A stretch of DNA of 43,400 nucleotides from Halolactibacillus sp051746745. Its GTDB lineage: Bacteria; Bacillota; Bacilli; Bacillales; Amphibacillaceae. The stretch is from positions 1 to 43,400 of the forward strand of contig JBNJFJ010000011.1 of the NCBI GenBank assembly GCA_051746745.1, written 5' to 3'. Below the pieces are notes generated by a model. It worked only from the letters and a program-made list of their open reading frames with translations, did not search any database and was not told where the DNA came from. Positions within the stretch are counted from its first letter, which is position 1. The number at the start of each line of letters is the position of its first letter. Below, in pieces: positions 15,115-24,137 of the stretch. The position numbers and the translations under genes are program-made.

Positions 15115-15783
15115 TTAAAAACCGTGTTGTTGTCCTTCATAAGGCGGTGTGTCTCCATTATTAAACTCTTCGACACTTGGGCCGTTTAATTTTTTTAATG
15201 TCTTCACGCCTACGACATAACTTCCAATCAACATCACGATCGTCATCGGCATGCCGAGCAGTGTATTAAAGAAAAAGTAACTTGAGAATTGATCGGTAAA
15301 GTAGAAATAGCTTTGAACGATGAGGCGAAATAAAAAATAACTGCCCCAAATGATGGTCGCATACGTATAAGCCGGGGCAACGTCTTGTCGTTTATACCAA
15401 TCCAGTGGCCAACCACGGGTTAAGTGACTAAGGAGCGCGGCAATTGGTCGATGAATCACGAGTGATCCAAAACAAATGAGCACAATCCCGCCAGTCGTAA
15501 TTAAGTCAGGTAAATAAAAATCAATTGCTTCTCCTGATAATAAGCTAAGGCCGATGGATAAGAGCACACCGACAACCCCTACATACGCATACTTCCCTGG
15601 GTCTTGTTTTACCTTACGATAAATAATTAAGCCAACCAAATAAATAAACGTGACAAGACTCGCAATCTCTAATGATAACCATTGATTGATCAGAAAGAAT
15701 AAGACGGGTGGAATAAGGGCATCGCTTGTCTTTTTCTCAAACACGAGCTTGAGTTGTTCCTGCCATTCTTGTAGCCGGCTCAT
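15115..15783 (-). CDS. Multi-pass membrane protein, DUF3159-like
   Basis: A 222-residue protein with about six hydrophobic spans. The central motif WPLDWYKRQDVAPAYTYAT followed by IIWGSYFLFRLIVQ resembles DUF3159 membrane proteins. Function is unknown. The C-terminus (NGDTPPYEGQQHGF) is polar. It overlaps the upstream 15780-16115 gene by four bases (ATGA arrangement), so the two form a small operon, closed by the terminator at 15017-15063. The family link is a recollection of motif shape rather than a verified match. Confidence 0.6.
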   Translation of the reverse strand: MSRLQEWQEQLKLVFEKKTSDALIPPVLFFLINQWLSLEIASLVTFIYLVGLIIYRKVKQDPGKYAYVGVVGVLLSIGLSLLSGEAIDFYLPDLITTGGIVLICFGSLVIHRPIAALLSHLTRGWPLDWYKRQDVAPAYTYATIIWGSYFLFRLIVQSYFYFTDQFSSYFFFNTLLGMPMTIVMLIGSYVVGVKTLKKLNGPSVEEFNNGDTPPYEGQQHGF

Positions 15784-16115
15784 ACGACTTTGTCCTTATT
15801 GCCATGGAAGACAATATCCCAGTCACCATGAGACTGATAGAGTGCCTTTAAGATATAAATACAGCCGGTGAAAAAGCCTAGAATCATCATCGCCACAACC
15901 CATAAGAGAGTGCTCAGTTTTGATGTTTCCCGGTAAACAATCCATAATGAAAATAGGATAAAGCCGACGTATAAATCAATCAGTGACATCACACCCCACG
16001 GATTTTCAAAAAGCGCGGCGCCATCGACAAAAAAGTCGCCATTAATAAAGCCATTGAATAAACCAGCGGTCATCGCGAGTAAGCTTAACCAGGTGATTAT
16101 TTTTGCTTGTTTCAT
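15780..16115 (-). CDS. Small membrane protein, DUF1475-like
   Basis: A 111-residue protein with three hydrophobic segments and the conserved-looking NPWGVMSLIDLYVGFILFS. These features match the DUF1475 family, for which no function is known. GGGGGACTTTGTATG gives the ribosome binding site and start. It is the first gene of a two-gene operon with the DUF3159-like protein. The pair is not part of the usual jag-mnmE neighbourhood. Confidence 0.65.
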   Translation of the reverse strand: MKQAKIITWLSLLAMTAGLFNGFINGDFFVDGAALFENPWGVMSLIDLYVGFILFSLWIVYRETSKLSTLLWVVAMMILGFFTGCIYILKALYQSHGDWDIVFHGNKDKVV

Positions 16116-16183
16116 ACAAAGTCCCCCTTTAGTTGTCTATCTTTTGTATACCCGAATTTGATAGCTTTTTGACGTATTTCTTT

Positions 16184-16224
16184 AAAAAAATCTCTCAATG
16201 ACGTTAACAAACGTCATTGAGAGA
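16184..16224 (-). terminator. Terminator of the chemotaxis receptor gene
   Basis: A 15-bp perfect stem (16191-16205 with 16210-16224, loop AACA) followed on the minus strand by seven T residues. Confidence 0.92.
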
Positions 16225-16228
16225 GGAA

Positions 16229-17515
16229 TTAATGCTCGGTTATTTTGTCTTGTAGTGCTTCTGTTTGGAACAAGGCTTTCAAATTAAAAATATCTTCTCT
16301 TAATGTTTTGAGGGCTGCGATTTCTTCATCAAGCGCTTGTTTAGTTGAAACAAGTTCAGTCGTCGTTTCTTCTGATTTAAAGGTCGCATCATTCATTGCC
16401 GTGGTGATTTCTTCGCTTGATGATTGCACACTGCTTGCCTTATCTGAGACAGCATTGATCGTTGCTACGGTCTTCTTAATTTGATCGGTAAAGAAAGCAA
16501 AATCTTCGTTGATGCGTAAAATCTTGTCTGACTCATCATCAATCGTGCTTGCTTGTTGATTTGTTTGTTCGGTAAAGGCACGAACTTTTGATAAGATGCC
16601 TTGAACGGTCTCATCAACACTAGAGGTCGCATCGACCGAACGTTCCGCCAGTTTTCTTACCTCATCAGCGACAATGGTGAAGCCTTTACCATGTTCACCG
16701 GCACGTGCGGCTTCAATCGAGGCATTAAGCGCGAGTAAATTGGTTTGTTCAGCAATATCATTGATTAAGGTGACAATATCTTGAATCCGTTCGATTTCTG
16801 CTGTTAAGCTGTGAACGAGTGTTTTTGTTTCACTTGCTTCAGTCGCAATGGTTCGCATCGCTTTTGATGAGGCAGTTACTTGTTTTGTACCGGTTGTTGT
16901 TTTTTGTTCCATCGCGTTAAAATCATCGGTTAATTCAAGCAATGTTGCTGTTATATCGGTAAAGTGTTGTTTCATTTCATCAGTTAAAGCTGTTGTCTCT
17001 TCAAACGTGGATAGTTGATCGGTTGTTGTTTCCGATACTTTATCAAATGATTGACCGAGTGCGGTAATATCGGCCGTTAATGCATCAAGCCTGTTAGCGA
17101 GTGTTGTCGTTTTTGTTTCAATGCGGGTAATTTCGGTTTGTTTATCTTGTTCATTGTGCTCAATTTCATCAAATAATTGATTCAATCGGTCAGCTAAGCG
17201 ACCAATTTCATTAAAATTCTTTGAACGAATTCGGATATCACGTTCGCCTTGTTCAAATTGATAAATTTTCTTTTCCATATGATGAATCGGGCGGATAATG
17301 TAGTAGTTTAAAAAGACCGCAATCAGAATCGTCGCTAAAATTATATTCATAAAGTTAGTTAAAAATGTACCAATAATACCTAAATTGATACCCGTCATTT
17401 CAATTAAGTACAGCACAAAGCTCGATAGGGTGGCATTAATAAGTAGGACGGTAATTAAGATCAGGACTGCGTGTATTTTCACACTTTTCCATAAAGCTAT
17501 TTTTTTGTAAGACAT
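16229..17515 (-). CDS. Methyl-accepting chemotaxis protein
   Basis: A 428-residue receptor. Two transmembrane helices (about 14-37 and 46-71) are joined by only a few extracellular residues, so there is no periplasmic-type ligand domain. A HAMP domain follows (about 72-125), then a long coiled-coil signalling domain. Its hairpin tip EQTNLLALNASIEAARAGEH continues into GKGFTIVADEVRKLAERS (256-293), the CheA/CheW contact. The sensed stimulus may be membrane-related or internal; this is inference from the missing sensor domain. CGGAGGAACAAC precedes the ATG. No other chemotaxis genes are nearby. Confidence 0.93.
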   Translation of the reverse strand: MSYKKIALWKSVKIHAVLILITVLLINATLSSFVLYLIEMTGINLGIIGTFLTNFMNIILATILIAVFLNYYIIRPIHHMEKKIYQFEQGERDIRIRSKNFNEIGRLADRLNQLFDEIEHNEQDKQTEITRIETKTTTLANRLDALTADITALGQSFDKVSETTTDQLSTFEETTALTDEMKQHFTDITATLLELTDDFNAMEQKTTTGTKQVTASSKAMRTIATEASETKTLVHSLTAEIERIQDIVTLINDIAEQTNLLALNASIEAARAGEHGKGFTIVADEVRKLAERSVDATSSVDETVQGILSKVRAFTEQTNQQASTIDDESDKILRINEDFAFFTDQIKKTVATINAVSDKASSVQSSSEEITTAMNDATFKSEETTTELVSTKQALDEEIAALKTLREDIFNLKALFQTEALQDKITEH

Positions 17516-17564
17516 AAGTTGTTCCTCCGGTATGTATAGTTTTGTATGAGTTTAATCCTGTCCG

Positions 17565-17573
17565 ATTATACCA
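17565..17573 (-). promoter_or_regulatory. Extended -10 promoter for the chemotaxis receptor
   Basis: Minus-strand TGGTATAAT (TGnTATAAT) lies about 50 bases before the ATG with no convincing -35. A sigma-D motility promoter was looked for and not seen. Confidence 0.5.
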
Positions 17574-17729
17574 CAAAAAGCAAGTTATAACGCTTGAGCG
17601 ATATAAAATATTCTATTTTTTCTTAGGATGGTCATCTGAAGAGGAATGTAAGCGATAATTTCTGAGAAATAGTATTAAAATAGTTTATGGTGATACTTTA
17701 AAATGTTTTAGGTTACTTTGAATGATAGA

Positions 17730-17783
17730 AAAACAGTCAATAAGGAACGGTTCATCACTGCCCGTTTCCTTGTTGACTGTTTT
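17730..17783. terminator. Bidirectional terminator overlapping the end of the 17755 gene
   Basis: AAAACAGTCAA (17730-17740) pairs with TTGACTGTTTT (17773-17783), with an inner AAGGAA/TTTCCTT helix. The gene's last codons form one arm. Confidence 0.8.
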
Positions 17784-18222
17784 TTGAAAATGTATCTTCG
17801 GTTAATTGATAAATAGAATGATCGTCATTAAAGGAATAGAAGTAACCGCCGTATTGAATCATAGAATCATTTAATCTTAAACTCGTATAAATATCATAGG
17901 AATGCTCTGTATCGGTGTGGAAATATACTAAATATTTTAGCGGATTGCCATCAGAGTTAATGGATGTCGTTAATTTTGATTGAGACTCGCCATTTATAAA
18001 GGCATTGATCATTTCAGGATCTGTTACCGTGATGCGTTCACCCGTGTCATATGATGTTATACTGATTATTTGAATGGCTTCTTCTTCGATTGTCTCTGAT
18101 ATGACTTCTCCATAAGTTGTTTGTTTTGAAACATGGTTAATAAGATGGTAAGTGGAAAGACCTAAGACTAGAACGGATAGCCATATAATATGGTTTTTTC
18201 TTTTTCTCAAACAATAACACAT
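17755..18222 (-). CDS. Unknown membrane-anchored protein
   Basis: Not recognised. From the ATG at 18222 it is 155 residues. A short basic N-terminus (CLRKRKNH) and one hydrophobic helix (IIWLSVLVLGLSTYHLI) form a type II anchor, then an extracytoplasmic domain rich in Thr/Ser/Asp follows. The frame is open to 18264, but a perfect-spacing promoter at 18236-18264 covers that region, so translation must start later. Either the ATG at 18222 (directly after AGAGAGG) or the TTG at 18210, with better spacing, is possible. It stands alone between the chemotaxis receptor and a divergent gene. Confidence 0.55.
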   Translation of the reverse strand: MCYCLRKRKNHIIWLSVLVLGLSTYHLINHVSKQTTYGEVISETIEEEAIQIISITSYDTGERITVTDPEMINAFINGESQSKLTTSINSDGNPLKYLVYFHTDTEHSYDIYTSLRLNDSMIQYGGYFYSFNDDHSIYQLTEDTFSKNSQQGNGQ

Positions 18223-18235
18223 CCTCTCTATTAAC

Positions 18236-18264
18236 ATTATAAGGTAAAAATCTCGAGCTATCAA
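18236..18264 (-). promoter_or_regulatory. Promoter of the 17755-18222 gene
   Basis: Minus-strand TTGATA (18264-18259), 17-nt spacer, TATAAT (18241-18236). It fixes the coding start downstream of 18236. Confidence 0.7.
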
Positions 18265-18426
18265 TCAGTCTCATTTAATAATGTGATGTGTAGACTTTTT
18301 GACTGTAATACGAGAAAGTTTTATAAAGAGCTGCCGTGATGGCCCTATATTCGAGTATAATGTAGTCAAAGCAGTTAGTTATTTAAATTGACCTGTACGA
18401 TGAAACTAAACAGAAGAGGTGAAAAG

Positions 18427-18807
18427 ATGAAACAGACACAACGTCTCACACATTTATTTGTTTCCATTGGTGGTTTTCATGAAGGATTTTTAGAGTTAAC
18501 GGTTGATATGGATACACGTGTACTATCGTATTATCAGCAACACGAAATGGCAGCACCTTGTGTGCGCACGTTAGATGAACAGACGATGACACAGCTACTC
18601 GAGGGATTAGATAAGGTAAGAATCAAGCGGTGGGACAGTGAATACGTTGAACCTGGTATTCTTGACGGGACGAGTTGGAAAGTTGAGTTAACCTTCGAGA
18701 CGTACAAACAAAAGAAAAGGGGTCATCAAAAGTTTCCTGAAGCATGGGAAGAGTTTACCGCCCTGTTAGCCGAACTCATGAACGATGGCAACGTGACGGT
18801 GTTGTAA
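18427..18807 (+). CDS. Conserved-looking protein of unknown function
   Basis: Not recognised. A 126-residue soluble protein from the ATG at 18427, which has AGAGGTG five bases upstream; the frame is open to 18388 but without a ribosome binding site. Visible features are the segment IKRWDSEYVEPGILDGTSWK, then VELTFE, and the C-terminal FPEAWEEFTALLAELM, which looks like a helix after a beta-rich body. No signal peptide or membrane segment. It is transcribed away from the 17755-18222 gene and toward the GGDEF gene, about 200 bases before it. Confidence 0.55.
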   Translation: MKQTQRLTHLFVSIGGFHEGFLELTVDMDTRVLSYYQQHEMAAPCVRTLDEQTMTQLLEGLDKVRIKRWDSEYVEPGILDGTSWKVELTFETYKQKKRGHQKFPEAWEEFTALLAELMNDGNVTVL

Positions 18808-19011
18808 TTACGTATGGTAAACTTACAGACCCCCCAATAGTATAGAGTCATCACCTGGCTCATCATCAATGAGAAAAGTCATAGGAAAAAAGTGCATCAT
18901 TTGACTGGGTCGTGTATAATGTTTCCGTAGTTAGATTTTCAGTATATTTTGTAATTTTTAGTTAATTAAGTGTAACATTTCATAATATATGAGCTAAATG
19001 GGGACTTTTGT

Positions 19012-20566
19012 ATGGGGCAATTTAAAAATAAATATCATTACCTATGGATCAGTATTGGACTGACCGTTGTGTATTTACTGTGGAGTTTGATATTTACTCA
19101 GAACGATAGTATGAGAACGACAGGTGGCAATATTTTGTCGCTTATAAGTGTCACGCTCGCTTTTGTTTGGTTACTACCGGCTGTTAAACTCCGGAGTGAG
19201 GACCGAGGTTTATGGTGCTGGTTATTATTTGGGACGGGGAGTATCTTACTGGCTGAGGTGATTTGGTTTACTTATGAAACCATGCTAAGACAAGCGGTAC
19301 CTTATCCAGGATTACCCGATGTTTTTTACTTACTCCAGTTGTTTGGGTATCTCATGGCGGTTGGCTATAAAGTTGTCCATCCTGATCGAAAGTTCAGTTT
19401 CGTTAAGTTTTTGTTGGATTTATTGATTATTATGGTCGTGACGATTAGTTTAGCATGGTATTACTTAATTGAACCGCTTGTGTTTGATGGGGGGATGCGA
19501 CTGTTTGAAATTGTTGTCTCCGTTATTTATCCCGTTGGGGATCTCTTACTATTGTTTGGTCTGATTATGATTTTTTATTTAGCGAGTTATGTCCACTTAA
19601 ATAAAGCCTTGCGGTTTTTGTTAATCGGTGTGTTCATTCAGATTTTTGCTGATGTNNNNNNNNNNNNNNNNNNNNNNNNNNNNNNNNNNNNNNNNNNNNN
19701 NNNNNNNNNNNNNNNNNNNNNNNNNNNNNNNNNNNNNNNNNNNNNNNNNNNNNNNCGGTTATTTTACAGATGTTAATGACGTTGTATGCGACTGGTTTCA
19801 AGCGCCTAAAGCACAGTTAGTTGGTCGTTATAGTCTCGATGTCTTATTAGCGTCTGACCGAAAACAGTTAATAGATGACCGTCCGGCCCTTTATCAGGGA
19901 GAAACAAAAGAGTACCAGGTCACACTTGATCAGCCGGACAAACAAAGGGTACTTCATTTAACGGTCATTCCGATGTTAGTTGATGGGATCTTTACGGGTA
20001 TGTTTGGGATTGGTAAAGATATTACCACCGATGTGTTAAAACAAAAACAAGTCAATAAGTTAGCTTATTATGACAGTTTAACGGGGTTAAAGAACCGGAC
20101 CGCTTTCTATTATGATCTATCGAAGCGGCTATCAGAAAACCAACAACCGTGCTACATTGGCTTTCTTGATTTAGATAATTTTAAGTCAATTAATGATTCA
20201 CTCGGTCACCATGTTGGAGATGTCTTGTTAGTTGAGATTGCTACGCGTTTAAAGACAGCCATCAAAGCTGTCGACAGTGAAGCGGTTATCGCAAGACTCG
20301 GAGGAGATGAATTTACTTTTGTCGTCTCAGGGTTATCATATCAAGGGATTGAAGGTTTGTTAAAGCGGATGGTGATGCTTGTTGAAACACCTGTTCGTGT
20401 TGATGAGACGACGGTGTTTACTTCTCCTTCAATTGGTGTGAGTCATTACCCAAATGATGCGACCACACGTGAACAACTGCTTAAACAGGCAGATGAAGCA
20501 ATGTATCAAGTTAAAACGAGCGGCAAATGTGGGTATCGGTTTTTTAATGATCAGAGTTGTGGATAA
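19012..20566 (+). CDS. Membrane PAS-GGDEF diguanylate cyclase, interrupted by an assembly gap
   Basis: N-terminal part (19012-19655): about seven transmembrane segments with a LPDVFYLLQLFGYLMAVGY motif typical of integral-membrane sensor domains attached to GGDEF proteins. C-terminal part (19756-20566): the end of a PAS domain (GMFGIGKDIT), then a GGDEF domain with YYDSLTGLKNRTAFYYDLSK, FLDLDNFKSINDSLGHHVGD and an intact RLGGDEF. It should make cyclic di-GMP. The allosteric RxxD site that normally precedes GGDEF is absent (DSEA instead), so product inhibition is not expected. No EAL domain follows. The halves are in different frames because of the 100-N placeholder. That they are one gene is inferred from domain order. 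The stop codon lies inside a DnaA box. Confidence 0.85.
19656..19755. other. Assembly gap (100 N) inside the GGDEF gene
   Basis: A conventional 100-N placeholder of unknown true size. It removes the end of the membrane domain and the start of the PAS domain. Confidence 0.97.
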
Positions 20567-20654
20567 CATGTGTTGTGTGTGACAGCCGTTTGCTTGTGTA
20601 TAACTTTAATTTAGAGAATGATTAGATAGCCATATACTTATCCACTGTGGATAA
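20558..20654. other. DnaA-box cluster outside oriC
   Basis: Four boxes in 97 bases: TGTGGATAA perfect (20558-20566, containing the GGDEF stop codon), TGTGTATAA (20595-20603, 8/9), TTATCCACT (20638-20646, 8/9) and TGTGGATAA perfect (20646-20654). The last two face each other at the centre of a terminator palindrome. B. subtilis is known to carry DnaA-box clusters away from oriC that restrain initiation or regulate genes. A similar role is inferred here. Confidence 0.7.
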
Positions 20655-20670
20655 GTATATGGCTATTATT
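20626..20670 (+). terminator. Terminator of the GGDEF gene, 41-nt palindrome
   Basis: 20626-20645 pairs perfectly with 20647-20666 around a single T, and TTATTTTT follows. It works in both directions structurally, but the T tail favours the plus strand. Confidence 0.85.
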
Positions 20671-20798
20671 TTTATGTTATTTATGATATTCTAATTAGTT
20701 AGTAATACGTGTTGAAAAAGACTGTAAGGGTAAGTTTTCAATAGATGAACAAGTAAGAGAAAAGGTTAGAAAAAAGATAAAAGTGAGGTGTTGTTAAG

Positions 20799-22178
20799 AT
20801 GATGGAATTAGATACGATTGCGGCGATTTCGACGCCACTTGGTGAGGGAGCGATTGCGATTGTGCGCTTAAGTGGGGATGAGGCCCTTTCAATTGCGAAT
20901 AAAATGTACCGCGGAAAAGATTTAACAGCGGTTGATTCCCACACGATTCATTACGGCCGGATTGTTGAACCGGATACCGAGGAAATGATTGAAGAGGTGA
21001 TGGTCAGTGTCATGAGAGGACCAAAAACATTCACCCGAGAAGATGTTGTTGAGATCAACTGTCACGGTGGCTTGGCCTCAGTGAACCGGTTATTAGAGTT
21101 AGCCCTCTATCACGGGGCAAGACTTGCAGAACCTGGTGAATTCACTAAGCGCGCCTTTCTTAATGGCCGGATTGATTTATCACAAGCAGAAGCGGTGATG
21201 GATTTAATTCGTGCCAAAACGGATAAAGCGATGCATGTGGCGGTGAGACAGTTAGACGGGAAGTTATCAAAATTGATTACCCGTTTACGTCAACAATTAA
21301 TTGAGACCGTGGCTCACGTTGAGGTGAATATTGATTATCCAGAGTATGATGACGTGGAAGAAATGACGTTAAACTTACTCAAAGAACGGATTGCGTTTGT
21401 GTCTGATGAGATTACGAAGTTGCTAGCGATGGCGAGACAAGGAAAGATTTTACGTGAAGGGATCTCAACGGCGATTATTGGTCGTCCAAACGTTGGTAAA
21501 TCGTCACTTATGAATGCGCTCGTGCAAGAAAATAAAGCGATTGTAACTGATATTCCAGGGACGACACGTGACATTATTGAAGAGTATGTCAATGTGCGCG
21601 GGGTACCACTTAAATTAGTTGATACGGCCGGTATTCGTGAAACAGAAGATTTAGTTGAAAAAATTGGGGTCGAGCGTTCACGTCAAGTATTGAATGAAGC
21701 AGATCTTATTTTACTTGTGTTAAATAATAATGATGTCTTAACCGATGAGGACCGTCAGTTACTCGAAATTGTCCGGGATATGGAAGTCATTGTGCTTATC
21801 AATAAAACGGATTTAGAGGCTACGCTTGACCAGGGGGAAGTAAAACGTCTGATTGGTGGGAAACCAGTTGTTTCGACGTCATTGATTGAAGAAGCAGGGG
21901 TTGATCAGTTAGAACAAGCGATTGCGGATACGTTCTTTACTGGTGGCATTGAGGCGAGTGATTTATCTTACGTATCAAATGCTCGTCATATTCAGCTACT
22001 TAATCAAGCGAAACAAAGCTTAAACGAAGCGGATCTGGCGATTGATAGCGAGATGCCACTTGATTTAATACAAATTGATGTCACACGAGCGTGGGAATTA
22101 CTCGGTGAGATTATTGGGGATACGGTTCAAGATAGTTTAATTGATCAGTTGTTCTCACAATTCTGTTTAGGAAAGTAA
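20799..22178 (+). CDS. mnmE: tRNA uridine-5-carboxymethylaminomethyl synthesis GTPase MnmE
   Basis: GTPase that with MnmG modifies U34 of tRNAs reading NNA/NNG codons. The 459-residue protein has the N-terminal tetrahydrofolate-binding domain (DTIAAISTPLGEGAIAIVRL), a helical domain, and an inserted G domain with GRPNVGKSS, DIPGTTRD, DTAG and NKTD. The C-terminal FCLGK provides the catalytic-region cysteine. GTGAGGTG lies eight bases before the first of two adjacent ATGs. mnmG follows after 25 bases in the same operon. Confidence 0.97.
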   Translation: MMELDTIAAISTPLGEGAIAIVRLSGDEALSIANKMYRGKDLTAVDSHTIHYGRIVEPDTEEMIEEVMVSVMRGPKTFTREDVVEINCHGGLASVNRLLELALYHGARLAEPGEFTKRAFLNGRIDLSQAEAVMDLIRAKTDKAMHVAVRQLDGKLSKLITRLRQQLIETVAHVEVNIDYPEYDDVEEMTLNLLKERIAFVSDEITKLLAMARQGKILREGISTAIIGRPNVGKSSLMNALVQENKAIVTDIPGTTRDIIEEYVNVRGVPLKLVDTAGIRETEDLVEKIGVERSRQVLNEADLILLVLNNNDVLTDEDRQLLEIVRDMEVIVLINKTDLEATLDQGEVKRLIGGKPVVSTSLIEEAGVDQLEQAIADTFFTGGIEASDLSYVSNARHIQLLNQAKQSLNEADLAIDSEMPLDLIQIDVTRAWELLGEIIGDTVQDSLIDQLFSQFCLGK

Positions 22179-22203
22179 CAAAACAAAGGGGATAAAGATA
22201 AAC

Positions 22204-24096
22204 ATGTATGATGCAGGTCATTATGACGTTATAGTAGTTGGTGCCGGACACGCGGGGGTAGAAGCAGCTCATGCGGCTGTAAAGCGCGGGGCTAAAACTT
22301 TAATGTTGTCACTTAACTTAGATATGATTGCTTTTATGCCATGTAACCCATCAATCGGAGGACCAGCTAAAGGTGTGGTTGTCCGGGAAATTGATGCGTT
22401 AGGTGGATTAATGGGGAAAGTGATTGATAAAACATATATTCAAATGCGGATGTTAAATACAGGTAAAGGGCCCGCTGTACGTGCCTTAAGAGCACAAGCG
22501 GATAAACCACTGTATATTCAAGAGATGAAATATCAACTCGAACAGTTAGACAATTTAACCTTGCGCCAAGCCATGGTGGAAGAGTTGATTGTAGAAGATG
22601 GTGAAGTGAAGGGTGTCTTAACCGAGACGAAAGCGGCTTATTATGCGAAATCGGTCATCATTACGACAGGGACGTTTATGCGCGGAAAAGTCATCATTGG
22701 GGATATGTCATATGAATCAGGTCCGAATAATCAACGTGCGTCGATTAAGCTCGCGGAAAACTTAGAATCACTCGGCTTTGATATTGTCCGCTTTAAAACA
22801 GGGACACCACCACGGGTGAATTCGCGCTCGATTGATTATAGTAAAACAGAAATTCAACCAGGGGATGACAATCCACGTCACTTCTCTTATGAGACAACGG
22901 AAGCCATCGTCGATCAAATTCCATGTTGGCTCACATATACGACAGAAGAAACGCATGAAATCATTAATGATAACTTAGGTTTATCAGCGATGTATTCAGG
23001 AATGATTAAAGGGACAGGACCGCGTTACTGTCCATCAATTGAAGATAAAGTCGTTCGCTTCCATGATAAGCCGCGTCACCAAATCTTCTTAGAACCAGAA
23101 GGACGAGATACAGAAGAGGTGTATGTCCAAGGCTTCTCAACATCACTTCCAGAGTTTGTGCAACATAAAATGTTGCGCTCTATTCCCGGTTTAGAAGAAG
23201 CGGAAATTATGCGTTCAGGCTATGCGATCGAGTATGATGCGGTCGTTCCGACCCAACTATGGCCAACTTTAGAAGTTAAAAGCATTTCTGGATTATATAC
23301 CGCAGGTCAAATTAACGGGACATCAGGTTATGAAGAAGCGGCGGGTCAAGGTTTAATGGCTGGTATTAACGCAGCCGCGCACGCCTTATCATCAGAAACG
23401 TTGATTTTAGACCGTTCACAAGCGTATATTGGTGTCTTGATTGATGACTTAGTCACTAAAGGTACAAATGAGCCGTATCGTTTACTGACCTCACGAGCAG
23501 AATACCGTCTCTTATTGCGTCACGATAATGCGGATCTCCGTCTGACGAAATTAGGTTATGACTTAGGCTTAATAAGCGAAGAGCGTTTTGAAGCTTTTGA
23601 ACAAAAATTAGCAGCGATTGAAGCAGAGAAGAAGCGTCTAAGTAAAATCGTGCTTAAACCGAGTGAAAAACTTAATACGATTCTTCAAGAACTTGGTGAA
23701 ACAGACTTAAAAGAACCGTTAAAAGCATTAGAGTTAATGAAACGCCCAAAAGTGACCTACGATGTCATCGAGAGAATTCTTGAAGAAAAAAGTCCACTCG
23801 ATATCGATGTCAAAGAACAAGTCGAAATCCAAGTCAAATATGAAGGTTATATTACAAAATCACATCAACAAGTGGATCGCATGAAGAAAATGGAGAACAA
23901 AGTGATTCCTGAAGATATTGATTATAGTGCCATCAGTGGTCTAGCAACAGAAGCCCGTCAAAAACTTGAAAAAGTCCGTCCATTGTCGATGGGACAAGCA
24001 TCACGTATCTCTGGTGTTAATCCAGCGGATATTTCGATTTTACTCGTCTATATCGAACAAGGTCAGATCAAGCGTCTGTCTGATGAAAAACGGTAA
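22204..24096 (+). CDS. mnmG: tRNA uridine-5-carboxymethylaminomethyl modification protein MnmG (GidA)
   Basis: FAD-dependent partner of MnmE in wobble-uridine modification. The 630-residue protein has the dinucleotide-binding GAGHAGVEAA near the N-terminus, the signatures GPAKGVVVREIDALGG and QGLMAGINAA, and a C-terminal helical domain (SRISGVNPADISILLVYIEQ) that contacts MnmE. Full family length. AAAGGGGATAAAGATAAAC precedes the ATG. mnmE, mnmG and rsmG lie close together and are probably co-transcribed, ending at the terminator at 24837. Confidence 0.98.
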   Translation: MYDAGHYDVIVVGAGHAGVEAAHAAVKRGAKTLMLSLNLDMIAFMPCNPSIGGPAKGVVVREIDALGGLMGKVIDKTYIQMRMLNTGKGPAVRALRAQADKPLYIQEMKYQLEQLDNLTLRQAMVEELIVEDGEVKGVLTETKAAYYAKSVIITTGTFMRGKVIIGDMSYESGPNNQRASIKLAENLESLGFDIVRFKTGTPPRVNSRSIDYSKTEIQPGDDNPRHFSYETTEAIVDQIPCWLTYTTEETHEIINDNLGLSAMYSGMIKGTGPRYCPSIEDKVVRFHDKPRHQIFLEPEGRDTEEVYVQGFSTSLPEFVQHKMLRSIPGLEEAEIMRSGYAIEYDAVVPTQLWPTLEVKSISGLYTAGQINGTSGYEEAAGQGLMAGINAAAHALSSETLILDRSQAYIGVLIDDLVTKGTNEPYRLLTSRAEYRLLLRHDNADLRLTKLGYDLGLISEERFEAFEQKLAAIEAEKKRLSKIVLKPSEKLNTILQELGETDLKEPLKALELMKRPKVTYDVIERILEEKSPLDIDVKEQVEIQVKYEGYITKSHQQVDRMKKMENKVIPEDIDYSAISGLATEARQKLEKVRPLSMGQASRISGVNPADISILLVYIEQGQIKRLSDEKR

Positions 24097-24137
24097 ATGA
24101 AATAACTGCCGTATGAGCAGGAGGAAAGGAACGTTTT

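Noticed and set aside
15686..15871. Plus-strand short frame across the two membrane protein genes
   Set aside because: Antisense shadow of overlapping real genes, no ribosome binding site.
18901..18920. TTGACT followed by TATAAT upstream of the GGDEF gene
   Set aside because: The two hexamers are only eight bases apart, far too close to be a sigma-A promoter.
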